DNA from: Halomonas halmophila
GTDB taxonomy: Bacteria > Pseudomonadota > Gammaproteobacteria > Pseudomonadales > Halomonadaceae
Assembly (NCBI RefSeq): GCF_006540005.1
Contig: NZ_BJOC01000011.1
Location: 124,001 to 188,000 of the forward strand
Length of the DNA: 64,000 nt
Direction: 5' to 3'
The notes under the pieces are model-generated. The model searched no databases. It was not told the origin of the DNA and saw only the letters and a list, made by a program, of their open reading frames with translations. A program made the translations under genes and the position numbers. This document shows positions 9,126-16,682 of the stretch, one piece after another. Positions within the stretch are counted from its first letter, which is position 1; the number at the start of each line of letters is the position of its first letter.

Positions 9126-10143
9126 AGGGGGGGCCGCCGGATGAGCGGCGCCACCATCGCCTCATCAAGACCATGAAGGCGGGGGCGCCGGCGATCAGAT
9201 AGAGGTGATAGGTCGTCAAGCGCCATACCACGATGGCCGCCGCCGCCTGGGTCGCCGGCATGATCGGCATCAGCAGGGCGCCGACACCCAGCTCGGCGGC
9301 TCCGGCACCGCCGGGCAGCACGCTCATCTGGCTGGCCGCCATGGCCAGCATCTGGGTCAGGAAGGTCCAGGCCCAGTCCACCTCCTGGCCGATACCCAGG
9401 ACCGCCAGGTAGAGCAGGCTGTAGCGCAGCAGCCAGTGAGCGGCGCACAAGCCCATGATGCCGACCAGCCGCAGTGGCGGCAGGGTCAGTGTCGCCAACA
9501 GGGCGCGTCGACAACCGAGCAGGCGACGTGACAGCCAGCGTCGCCGCCGTGCAGACAGCCGGCGCCACACCCAGCCGGGACGTCGACGCAACAGCCGGGG
9601 AAGCCGCAGCATGGTCAGCATTATGATCGACATCAGGCCGACCAGCCCCAGCATGGCTGTGGCCAGCAGTCCCTGGTGCGGCCAGTCGACATTACCGCCC
9701 AGCGACATTCCCGCCAGTACCCCGAGCATCGCCGCAAAGAACAGCATGTCGCAGCCCTGATCGACGAGGAAGATCGCCGAGCCGCGGGACGGGGACAAGC
9801 CGCGTCTGGCCAGTAACGCCAGCAGGGTGATGGCGCCACCACTGCCGCCCGGTGTGGCGCACAGGGCGAACTTGGCGGCCATCTCGATGCCCAGGGCGCC
9901 GCCCTGGCCGAGCCGGCCGGCGCGACCGTCCAGCAATAGACGCAGGCGCAGCGCATTGAGGTTCCAGCAGGTCACCACCAGCACCAGCATCAGGCCCAGT
10001 ACGTCCAGCGGAAAGCGCTCCAGGGCGGCGAGCAGCTGTCGGCCGCCCAGCAGCCAGGGCACGATCAGCGTCATGGATGCAGCCAGGGCGAGCCATCCCC
10101 AGCGGGCCGATGGAAGCCGCCTGGGTGCCGAGGCTTCAGCCAT
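9040..10143 (-). CDS. LPG-synthase-like (UPF0104/AglD-type) integral membrane protein
   Basis: A 367-residue protein with eight or so membrane segments and the conserved GGSGGAITLLALLARRG and LPGGAGAAELGVGALL stretches of the lysylphosphatidylglycerol synthase membrane-domain family (DUF2156 domain absent). Such stand-alone proteins often sit beside glycosyltransferases and may move or modify lipid-linked glycans; no reaction can be stated. The ATG at 10143 overlaps the stop of the upstream glycosyltransferase by 8 bases, so the two are co-translated. The longer frame upstream is antisense-like composition inside the transferase gene. Confidence 0.8.
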   Translation of the reverse strand: MAEASAPRRLPSARWGWLALAASMTLIVPWLLGGRQLLAALERFPLDVLGLMLVLVVTCWNLNALRLRLLLDGRAGRLGQGGALGIEMAAKFALCATPGGSGGAITLLALLARRGLSPSRGSAIFLVDQGCDMLFFAAMLGVLAGMSLGGNVDWPHQGLLATAMLGLVGLMSIIMLTMLRLPRLLRRRPGWVWRRLSARRRRWLSRRLLGCRRALLATLTLPPLRLVGIMGLCAAHWLLRYSLLYLAVLGIGQEVDWAWTFLTQMLAMAASQMSVLPGGAGAAELGVGALLMPIMPATQAAAAIVVWRLTTYHLYLIAGAPAFMVLMRRWWRRSSGGPPFMASLRRRWSPARHAGANAPPSSRPRRR

Positions 10144-11254
10144 GCCGCGACCACGCCGTGTCGACGGCCTGGCGCGACAGGCCGGTGTAATGCACGAGGA
10201 GGTCATCAATGACCGCCTGCCAGCCGAAGCGTCGCTCGACATAGCGGCGGGCATGTCGGCCGCTGGCGGCCACGTCATTGAGGAAGAGTTCTTCCACGGC
10301 CCGCGCCATGTCGGCGGGGTCGAGGGGATTGCACAGCATGCCGCCACCCAGCGGCACATTCTCGATCAGGGCGCCGGCCCGGGCGCCGACCACCGGGATG
10401 CCGCTGGCCATGGCTTCCAGCGCGACCAGGCCGAAGGTTTCCCGGGTGCCGGCATGCAGCATGGCATCGGCGCTGGCCAGGGCCCGGGCCACTTCGTGAC
10501 GATCGCAGCAGCGCGGCACGCTGGTCACATTGGCCGGCACGCGAGTGGGCATGCCGGGCCCCATCAGCAGCAATCGGTAGTTGCTGCCGAGGCGTTGCAT
10601 GACCTCGAGCAGGAAGTCGACATGCTTCTCGCGGGAATTACGTCCGGCAAAGACCAGCAAGCGGGTCGAGTCGGGCAGTTCGAGCGAGGCTCGCAGCCCC
10701 TCATCGGCGCGCCCAGGATGAAAGGTGTCCAGGTCGACGCCCAGCGACTGGACGCGCACATCCGGCACACCCCAGTCCTCGAGGCGCTCGGCCATGGCCC
10801 GGCAGGGGGCCATCACGCTGTCGAAGCGCCCGTAAAGGTCGGCTACATAGGCCTGGAGGCGCCGCTCGACGATGCGGCCGAAGCGATCGCCCATCAGGCG
10901 CGGCAGATCGGAATGATAGAAGCCGACCACCGGCACGCCCAGGCGCTGGCCGGCGTCGAGGGCTGACCAGGCGGTGACATAGGGGTCGCCGGCCTCGATC
11001 AGATCGGGGGCCAGGCGCTCGATGGCCTCCCGCCAGGGACGGCGTCGCAACGGAAAGCGATAGCCCTGACCCAGCGGCAGGCGCAGGGCGGGCAGGGTAT
11101 GGCAATCCCCCAGGGCGTCGCGCTCGGCGCCGGGGACCAGCAGGCTGGTGCGAACGTCAGCGGCGTCGGCGAGGCAGCGGTGCTTGGCACCCAGATAGGT
11201 ACGAACGCCGCCACTGGCAGGGGCATGGAACATGGTCACGTCGACGAGGTGCAA
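10136..11254 (-). CDS. Glycosyltransferase family 4 (GT-B fold)
   Basis: This 372-residue enzyme has a retaining GT4 layout: an N-terminal acceptor domain starting with a glycine-rich loop (GGVRTYLG), a donor domain with VFAGRNSREKHVDFLL and the nucleotide-sugar EX7E motif (ETFGLVALEAMASGIPVVG). Related proteins are mannosyl- or glucosyltransferases acting on lipids or polymers. The start is a TTG at 11254 with GGGAG 6-7 bases upstream; the ATG at 11233 has no ribosome-binding site. It is paired with the membrane protein downstream, suggesting a small envelope glycolipid module. Donor and acceptor are unknown. Confidence 0.85.
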   Translation of the reverse strand: MHLVDVTMFHAPASGGVRTYLGAKHRCLADAADVRTSLLVPGAERDALGDCHTLPALRLPLGQGYRFPLRRRPWREAIERLAPDLIEAGDPYVTAWSALDAGQRLGVPVVGFYHSDLPRLMGDRFGRIVERRLQAYVADLYGRFDSVMAPCRAMAERLEDWGVPDVRVQSLGVDLDTFHPGRADEGLRASLELPDSTRLLVFAGRNSREKHVDFLLEVMQRLGSNYRLLLMGPGMPTRVPANVTSVPRCCDRHEVARALASADAMLHAGTRETFGLVALEAMASGIPVVGARAGALIENVPLGGGMLCNPLDPADMARAVEELFLNDVAASGRHARRYVERRFGWQAVIDDLLVHYTGLSRQAVDTAWSRHG

Positions 11255-11337
11255 GAGGCGCTCCCGGTATCAGGATGATCGCCCTCCAGCTTAGGTCGGG
11301 GATACGACAGTTCGACGACAGTTTCGATACCCGGATA

Positions 11338-11369
11338 CGACGACGGCGGCCCACGGGCCGCCGTCGTCG
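11338..11369 (-). terminator. Perfect 15-bp hairpin after rnb
   Basis: CGACGACGGCGGCCC and its exact complement are separated by two bases, 24 bases past the rnb stop. No T-run follows on the minus strand, so termination may be partial or the stem may protect the mRNA 3' end. Confidence 0.65.
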
Positions 11370-11392
11370 GTCGGGTCAGGATGGCGTACGGC

Positions 11393-13333
11393 TCAGTGCA
11401 CCGGACGACCGACCAGCGAACGGGACTCTTCACGCGCTTCGGTGAGGGCCACGCGAATGGCATCACCGAGCTTGAAGCGTTCCTCGCCCTCGATCTGGAT
11501 GCGGCCTTCCTTGTCGTCGATGACCACCTTGTCGCGATCCGTGTGCATCAACGGCGCCGGAATGAAGGCCGTGGCTCCATTGGCGGTCAGGCGGACACGC
11601 ATGCCGCCGCGGTTGACGGCGATGACTTCGGCGTCGAAGGCCTCGTCGGAGGCCGCATAGGGGCCGAGGAAGCGCACATACAGCCAGTCCTTGACGTCGC
11701 GTTCCGCCATGCGGTTGAGGCGGCGACGCTCGGTCAACTGGTCGGTCAGTTCCAGGCTGGCCTCCGCCGGTGCCTGCTCGCCCTTGAGCACACGCTTGAT
11801 CAGGCGATGATTGACCATGTCGCCGTACTTGCGGATCGGCGATGTCCAGGTGGCGTAGGCATCCAGGCCGAGGCCGAAGTGCGGCCCGGGGCGTGCCGAC
11901 ATGTTGGTGAAGCCCTGAAAACGACGCAGGCGGGCATCCAGCCAGGCATCGTCGCGGGCTTCGAGCTCGCGCTTGAGCTCCTTGTAACGCGGCAGCTCGG
12001 TGAGGGCTTCCATGGCCACTTCGATGTTCTGGTCGGCCAGGAAGTCCCGGGCCGATTCGGCCTTCTCGGGCTCGAAGGCGCGATGGACATTGAAGATGCC
12101 GTGGCCGACATGTCGGGCGAGCAGGTCCGCGCAGCAGGCGTTGGACGCAATCATCGACTCCTCGATCATGCGGTTGGCGATGCGCCGCTGCTCGGTGCGA
12201 ATGTTGAGCACATTGCCGGCGTCATCCAGATCGAAGACATAGTCAGGACGATCCTTGAACACCAGCGCATGCTCGGCACGCCAGGCGCTGCGGGCCTCGG
12301 TCAGCTGCTGCAGGGCCTGGAGTTGTTCGCCGATGCCGGCCTCGGGCGACCATTCACCCTGGCCTTCCAGCCAGTCGGAAACGTTGTCGTAGGCGAGGCG
12401 GGCATGCGAACGGACGGTGGCAGCGAAGAAGCGATAGTCACCCAGTGAACCATCCGCCTCGACGTCCAGCGTGCAGGCCAGGGCCGGTCGGTCCTGGCCT
12501 TCCCACAACGAGCACAGGTCGTCGGCCAGATGCTCGGGCAGCATGGTGACGTTCTGGCCGGGCAGGTAGACGGTGAAGGCACGCGTCCGGGCTTCCAGGT
12601 CTACGCCGTCGCCTTCCTGTACATAGGCGGTGGGGTCGGCGATGGCCACGGTCATGCGCCAGCCGCCGGCGTCGCGGGGCTCGATGTGCAGCGCATCATC
12701 CATGTCGCGGGTCTTGGCGTCATCGATGGTGAAGAAGGGCACCGCAGTCAGATCCTCGCGCTGCAGGCCTTCGTCCTGCATGGGCCACTCATCGCCCGCT
12801 TCCGGGCTGGCCTGTTCCAGCGCATGGCGGGCCAGGGTGACACGCCAGGGCACTGCGGGATTGTCGTGCTTGGCCACCAGTTCGTCGATCTGGGTGAAAA
12901 AGGCACGGTCATCCGGGTTGAGCGGGTGGCGCAGCAGGCGTGCCACGATCCAGTCACCCTCCTCGAGCGAGGCTTCGTCGAGGGTGTTCTTGAGGCGTGC
13001 CTTGAGCGGCGTGTTCATCGACGGATGGTCGGGAATCACCGCCAGGCGCCCATCGCGCTTGCGGACCCGAGCGACAAACCGCTCCAGGCCACGCTCCAGC
13101 AGCGTGTCCGGTTCCACCGAGGTCTTGTCACCGTCCTGATGCACGACAGCCGCGACCCGGTCACCATGCAGCACCTGCTTCATGGCGGGCGGCGGCACGA
13201 AATAGGAGGTGCCGTCGTCGGTTTCGAGAAATCCGAAGCCACGTTCGGTGGCCTTGATCACGCCCTCGACTCGAGGGGTGTTGTCGCGGATCTGTTGCTT
13301 GAGCTGAGCAAGCGCCGAGTTGTTCTGCAGCAT
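11393..13333 (-). CDS. rnb: Exoribonuclease II
   Basis: RNase II degrades single-stranded RNA 3' to 5'. The 646 residues align along their whole length, as I remember it, with the 644-residue E. coli enzyme, from MLQNNSALAQLKQQ to the end. There is a cold-shock domain at about 18-80, the RNB catalytic core at about 185-520 with the metal-binding aspartates in FFTIDDAKTRDMDDALH, and a C-terminal S1 domain. The start at 13333 matches the family; an upstream in-frame extension is not conserved. It is transcribed away from the GntR gene. Confidence 0.96.
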   Translation of the reverse strand: MLQNNSALAQLKQQIRDNTPRVEGVIKATERGFGFLETDDGTSYFVPPPAMKQVLHGDRVAAVVHQDGDKTSVEPDTLLERGLERFVARVRKRDGRLAVIPDHPSMNTPLKARLKNTLDEASLEEGDWIVARLLRHPLNPDDRAFFTQIDELVAKHDNPAVPWRVTLARHALEQASPEAGDEWPMQDEGLQREDLTAVPFFTIDDAKTRDMDDALHIEPRDAGGWRMTVAIADPTAYVQEGDGVDLEARTRAFTVYLPGQNVTMLPEHLADDLCSLWEGQDRPALACTLDVEADGSLGDYRFFAATVRSHARLAYDNVSDWLEGQGEWSPEAGIGEQLQALQQLTEARSAWRAEHALVFKDRPDYVFDLDDAGNVLNIRTEQRRIANRMIEESMIASNACCADLLARHVGHGIFNVHRAFEPEKAESARDFLADQNIEVAMEALTELPRYKELKRELEARDDAWLDARLRRFQGFTNMSARPGPHFGLGLDAYATWTSPIRKYGDMVNHRLIKRVLKGEQAPAEASLELTDQLTERRRLNRMAERDVKDWLYVRFLGPYAASDEAFDAEVIAVNRGGMRVRLTANGATAFIPAPLMHTDRDKVVIDDKEGRIQIEGEERFKLGDAIRVALTEAREESRSLVGRPVH

Positions 13334-13510
13334 GATTACGATCGAATGGCGGGATAGGGGGGTCACTATACGGGTTCCAGCGACCCACGCCAATCGTACC
13401 GGCATGTCCAACCGCGTCGGGATCGCAAGGCGCGTCGGGTAGAGCGAGGACGGTCTGCGGCCAGTTTGGCGACACGGTCGTCGGCCAGAGATCGACCAAG
13501 GTATAAGGTT

Positions 13511-13552
13511 ATTGGTATTTAATTGGTATTGCTGTTGTTCTATATTGGTTCC
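13511..13552 (+). promoter_or_regulatory. Three phased ATTGGT repeats, candidate nag operator
   Basis: ATTGGTAT occurs at 13511 and 13522, and ATTGGTTC at 13544, with offsets of 11 and 22 bases, so all lie on the same face of the helix. They precede the GntR-type gene (start 13593). They are direct repeats rather than the usual GntR palindrome. A TATATT hexamer at 13541 could be a -10 box. Confidence 0.45.
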
Positions 13553-13592
13553 ATTACAGTCAACGTCATTCGTCAGGTCGCGAGCACAACCC

Positions 13593-14327
13593 ATGGATCC
13601 TCGATTTGAACAGCTGCACCTTGATCCCGGCTTGTCCACGCCGCTGTATCACCAGCTGGCCAGCCGGCTCGAAGACGTGATCGAGCAGGGCGCCTGGCAG
13701 GCCGGTGAGGCCCTGCCTTCCGAGCGCACCCTGGCCGAATCGCTGAATGTCTCGCGGATCACCGCGCGCAAGGCGCTGGAACGTCTGGCCGAGCGTGGCC
13801 TGATTCGCCGGACCCGCGGCTCGGGCACCTTCATCACGCCGCGTCTGAACCAGCCCCTGACGCGCCTGGCGAGTTTTACCGAGATGCTCACCCAGCGGGG
13901 GTTTACGCCGCGGTCACATTGGCTGTCACGCCAGCTGACTTTGCCCACGGCTGACGAGACTCTGCGGCTTGGGCTGGGAGGCGAGGCGCGCGTGGCCCGG
14001 CTCAAGCGCTTGCGACTGGCGGATGAAGTGGTGATGGCAGTGGAGGAGAGCTGCCTGCCCCAGTCGGTGTTGAGTGACCCCGAGGGTGTCGCGGACTCGC
14101 TGTATGTCTTTCTGGAAGCGTCGGGACGGCCGGTGGCACGCGCCCTGCAGCACGTCACGGCGATCAATGCGGACGCCGAACTGGCCCGGCTGGCCGAGGT
14201 GCCGGAGGGGCAGGCGCTGCTCAAGGTCACCCGCCAGGGCTATCTGGCGGATGGCACTCCGGCGGAGCTGACCACCACCTACTGCCGTACCGACTACTAC
14301 GACTTCATCGTCGAGCTGACGCGTTGA
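13593..14327 (+). CDS. GntR/HutC-family regulator, probable NagR/NagQ type
   Basis: A 244-residue repressor-type protein. The winged helix-turn-helix is at about 15-80 (LYHQLASRLEDVIEQG, LPSERTLAESLNVSRITARKAL, RTRGSGTFI), followed by a UTRA effector domain ending DYYDFIVEL. UTRA proteins of this kind sense phosphorylated amino sugars such as GlcNAc-6-P. It is 26 bases ahead of nagA, so local control of the nag operon, and probably of itself, is inferred. The ATG at 13593 starts MDPRFEQLHLD. Confidence 0.88.
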   Translation: MDPRFEQLHLDPGLSTPLYHQLASRLEDVIEQGAWQAGEALPSERTLAESLNVSRITARKALERLAERGLIRRTRGSGTFITPRLNQPLTRLASFTEMLTQRGFTPRSHWLSRQLTLPTADETLRLGLGGEARVARLKRLRLADEVVMAVEESCLPQSVLSDPEGVADSLYVFLEASGRPVARALQHVTAINADAELARLAEVPEGQALLKVTRQGYLADGTPAELTTTYCRTDYYDFIVELTR

Positions 14328-14353
14328 GGCGGCGGGACATTTCAGGAGACAGC

Positions 14354-15475
14354 ATGCGTTACGGCAATATTCTGACCCCCGAGGGCTGGCGACTCGGCGA
14401 ACTGCACTGGCAGGACGGCCGCATCAGCCGAATCGACGGCGAAGCGGTCGATCCTCAGCACAACGATCTGCCGCGCCTGCTGCCCGGGTTCATCGACCTG
14501 CACGTGCATGGTGGAGGTGGCGCGGATGTCATGCAGGGGGGCACGGCACTGGCCACGGTGGCCGCCACCCATGTGCGTTTCGGCACCACCAGCCTGCTGG
14601 CGACCACCATGACCGCGGGCGATGACGAGACGCGTCGCGTGCTGGGGGATATTGGCCATTACCTGGCGTCACCGGATGAGAGCGCCAGTCGCGTCCTGGG
14701 CGTGCACCTCGAGGGGCCCTATATCAACCCGGGCAAGCTGGGGGCTCAGCCGCCACATGCGCGCCCCGGTGTCATCCAGGAAATCGAGGCGTTGTGCGAG
14801 CTGGCGCCGATAGAGCTGCTGACACTGGCCCCGGAGCTGGCCGGCCATCTGACCCTGATCGAGCAGCTCAGCGAGCGCGGTGTGCGCGTCCAGCTCGGCC
14901 ATACCCTGGGCAGTTACGAGGAAGGCGTGGCGGCACTGGAGCACGGCGCCTGCGGCTTTACGCATCTGTTCAATGCCATGTCCGGGCTGCATCACCGTGC
15001 CCCCGGCATGGTCGGCGCGGCCATGGCGCATGCCGAGTACGCCGAGCTGATCCCCGACCTTCTGCATGTGCATCCCGGTGCCATGCGCGCTGCCTTGCGC
15101 TGTATCCCCCATCTGTATGCCGTGACCGACTCCACCGCGGCGGCGGGCATGCCGGATGGCGAATATCGCCTGGGCGAACATGCGGTGACCAAGTGCCTGG
15201 GCGGCGTCCGGCTGGCCGACGGCACCCTGGCCGGCAGCACCCTGACCATGGATCAGGCGCTGCGCAACCTGGTGGGGCTCGGCCTGACCCTGGCCGAGGC
15301 ATCCGACCGGCTGTCGCGCTTCCCCGCGGAATTTCTGGGTCGCCATGATCTCGGTCGTCTGGAGGCCGGGGCGCATGCCGACCTGGTCGAACTGGATAGC
15401 CGCCTGAACCTGTTGAACGTCCATGTCGGCGGGCGACTCGTCGCCGAAGGAGAATCCCGTGTCACTGATGCTTGA
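14354..15475 (+). CDS. nagA: N-acetylglucosamine-6-phosphate deacetylase
   Basis: It removes acetate from GlcNAc-6-P to give glucosamine-6-P. The 373-residue amidohydrolase carries the metal motif FIDLHVHGGGG, the HLEGPYINPGKLGA signature with its acidic ligand, GHTLGSYEEG, HLFNAMSGLHHR and the catalytic-Asp region AVTDSTAAAGM. The ATG at 14354 (MRYGNILTPEGW) has AGGAGA 6 bases upstream and beats an upstream in-frame start. It overlaps the next gene by 17 bases. Confidence 0.95.
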   Translation: MRYGNILTPEGWRLGELHWQDGRISRIDGEAVDPQHNDLPRLLPGFIDLHVHGGGGADVMQGGTALATVAATHVRFGTTSLLATTMTAGDDETRRVLGDIGHYLASPDESASRVLGVHLEGPYINPGKLGAQPPHARPGVIQEIEALCELAPIELLTLAPELAGHLTLIEQLSERGVRVQLGHTLGSYEEGVAALEHGACGFTHLFNAMSGLHHRAPGMVGAAMAHAEYAELIPDLLHVHPGAMRAALRCIPHLYAVTDSTAAAGMPDGEYRLGEHAVTKCLGGVRLADGTLAGSTLTMDQALRNLVGLGLTLAEASDRLSRFPAEFLGRHDLGRLEAGAHADLVELDSRLNLLNVHVGGRLVAEGESRVTDA

Positions 15476-16478
15476 AGAAACCCGTAATGCCCCGCAACGC
15501 ATTCACGGCCAGTTGTCGCGCAACGCCGAGATGCTGGACGCGCTGGGTGCCCGGCTGCGTGAGCAACCGCCACTGGCGGGCATGACGGTGGCGCGCGGCA
15601 GTTCGGACCATGCCGCGGCGTACTTCGCCTACCTGTGCATGAAGCGCCTGGGCATGCCGGTGGCCTCGTTGCCGCCTTCGCTGTCGACCCTGTCGCATGC
15701 CCCCTGGCGCGTCGCGGGCCAGCTGGCGATTGCCATCTCGCAATCGGGTCAGAGCCCGGACCTGGTGGCGGCTCAGCAGGCCCTGTCGCGGGGTGGTGCG
15801 CAGACGCTGGCGCTGGTCAATACCCCACAGTCGCCGCTGGGACAGGCCAGCGATGCCGAGGTGGCGTTGTTTGCCGGCGAAGAGCGCAGCGTGGCGGCCA
15901 CCAAGAGTTATCTGGCGACACTTTCCGTGGCGGCTCAGTTGCTGGCCTGCTGGACCCGGGATGCGTCCTTGCTGTCGGGGCTCGATGCCTTGCCGGATCG
16001 CCTCGAGCAGGCGGTGGAGCAGGACTGGGGAACGGCGGTCGAGGCCCTCGTCGATGCCGACCGCCTGATGGTGATCGGCCGCGGCTCAGGCCTGGCGGTA
16101 GCCCAGGAGGCGGCGCTCAAGTTCAAGGAAACCTGTGGCATCCAGGCCGAGCCGTTCAGTGGGGCCGAGGTGCGACATGGGCCCATGGCGCTGATCGAGG
16201 ATGGCTATCCGGTGCTGGTGTTCGCCCCGCCCGGAGCGGAGCAGGCCGGGCTACTCGAGCTGGCCGACTGGCTCGGTGAGGCGGGTGCCCGGGTGCTGCT
16301 GGCCGCCGATGAATCGGTGGCCCGGCGTCACCTGACCCTGGCCGATGCCGGCCACGACGACCTGCAACCCCTGGCGGTGATCCAGAGCTTCTATCGCATG
16401 GTGGCGGAGCTCGCCGATGCCAGGGGCAGTGATCCCGACAAGCCGCGGCATCTACGCAAGGTCACGCGCACCCTCTAA
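15459..16478 (+). CDS. nagB-II: Glucosamine-6-phosphate deaminase, SIS-type (NagB-II)
   Basis: This 339-residue double-SIS-domain protein resembles the isomerase half of GlmS and is the alternative NagB found in NagA-NagF-NagE operons of several proteobacteria. It should convert glucosamine-6-P to fructose-6-P and ammonia. Visible are ARGSSDHAAAYF, AISQSGQSPDLV and KFKETCGIQAEPFSGAEVRHGP. There is no glutaminase domain. A GTG at 15459, 5-6 bases after AAGGAGA, is the best start; an ATG at 15468 is too far from it. The TAA stop forms part of the flank of the inserted element that follows. Confidence 0.9.
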   Translation: MSLMLEETRNAPQRIHGQLSRNAEMLDALGARLREQPPLAGMTVARGSSDHAAAYFAYLCMKRLGMPVASLPPSLSTLSHAPWRVAGQLAIAISQSGQSPDLVAAQQALSRGGAQTLALVNTPQSPLGQASDAEVALFAGEERSVAATKSYLATLSVAAQLLACWTRDASLLSGLDALPDRLEQAVEQDWGTAVEALVDADRLMVIGRGSGLAVAQEAALKFKETCGIQAEPFSGAEVRHGPMALIEDGYPVLVFAPPGAEQAGLLELADWLGEAGARVLLAADESVARRHLTLADAGHDDLQPLAVIQSFYRMVAELADARGSDPDKPRHLRKVTRTL

Positions 16479-16621
16479 GGAAACACTGCTTGAATGCCTG
16501 CGCATGCAAATCGCGGCGTTACGCGGTGCTCGAAAACTCGCCTAACTATTTGTTATGTCTCGATTTCTGTGCTCCGTGCGCCTTGCGCTTCACTATGCTC
16601 GGCGATTTATTCAGCGCTTCC
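16479..16621. mobile_element. 143-bp MITE-like element in the nag operon
   Basis: The element starts GGAAACACTG and ends CAGCGCTTCC, imperfect terminal inverted repeats (GGAARCRCTG) that extend into similar AT-rich sequence. The flanks are CTAA on the left and TTAA on the right, consistent with a degraded YTAR target duplication as in IS5-type insertions or a TA duplication. It holds no reading frame worth calling, so it would need a transposase from elsewhere. Its first 51 bases recur at 3269-3319. It separates nagB from nagF, genes otherwise in one operon. Confidence 0.7.
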
Positions 16622-16656
16622 TTAACCCGGGTTTGGCCACACAGAATTCTGCACCT

Positions 16657-16676
16657 ACAACAACAATCTACTGGAG
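16657..16676 (+). promoter_or_regulatory. A-rich leader motif and Shine-Dalgarno of nagF
   Basis: ACAACAACAATCT (16657-16669) is followed by GGAG at 16673 and the ATG at 16683. It contains AACAACAA, which fits the AAnAAnAA pattern bound by Hfq with Crc in Pseudomonas, directly beside the ribosome-binding site. The same 13-mer precedes nagE. Confidence 0.5.
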
Positions 16677-16682
16677 TCGATC

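Noticed and set aside
15459..16478. NagB-II as a truncated GlmS
   Set aside because: The lack of a glutaminase domain is normal for SIS-type deaminases, and the gene lies in a nag catabolic operon with a good start and a full double SIS domain.
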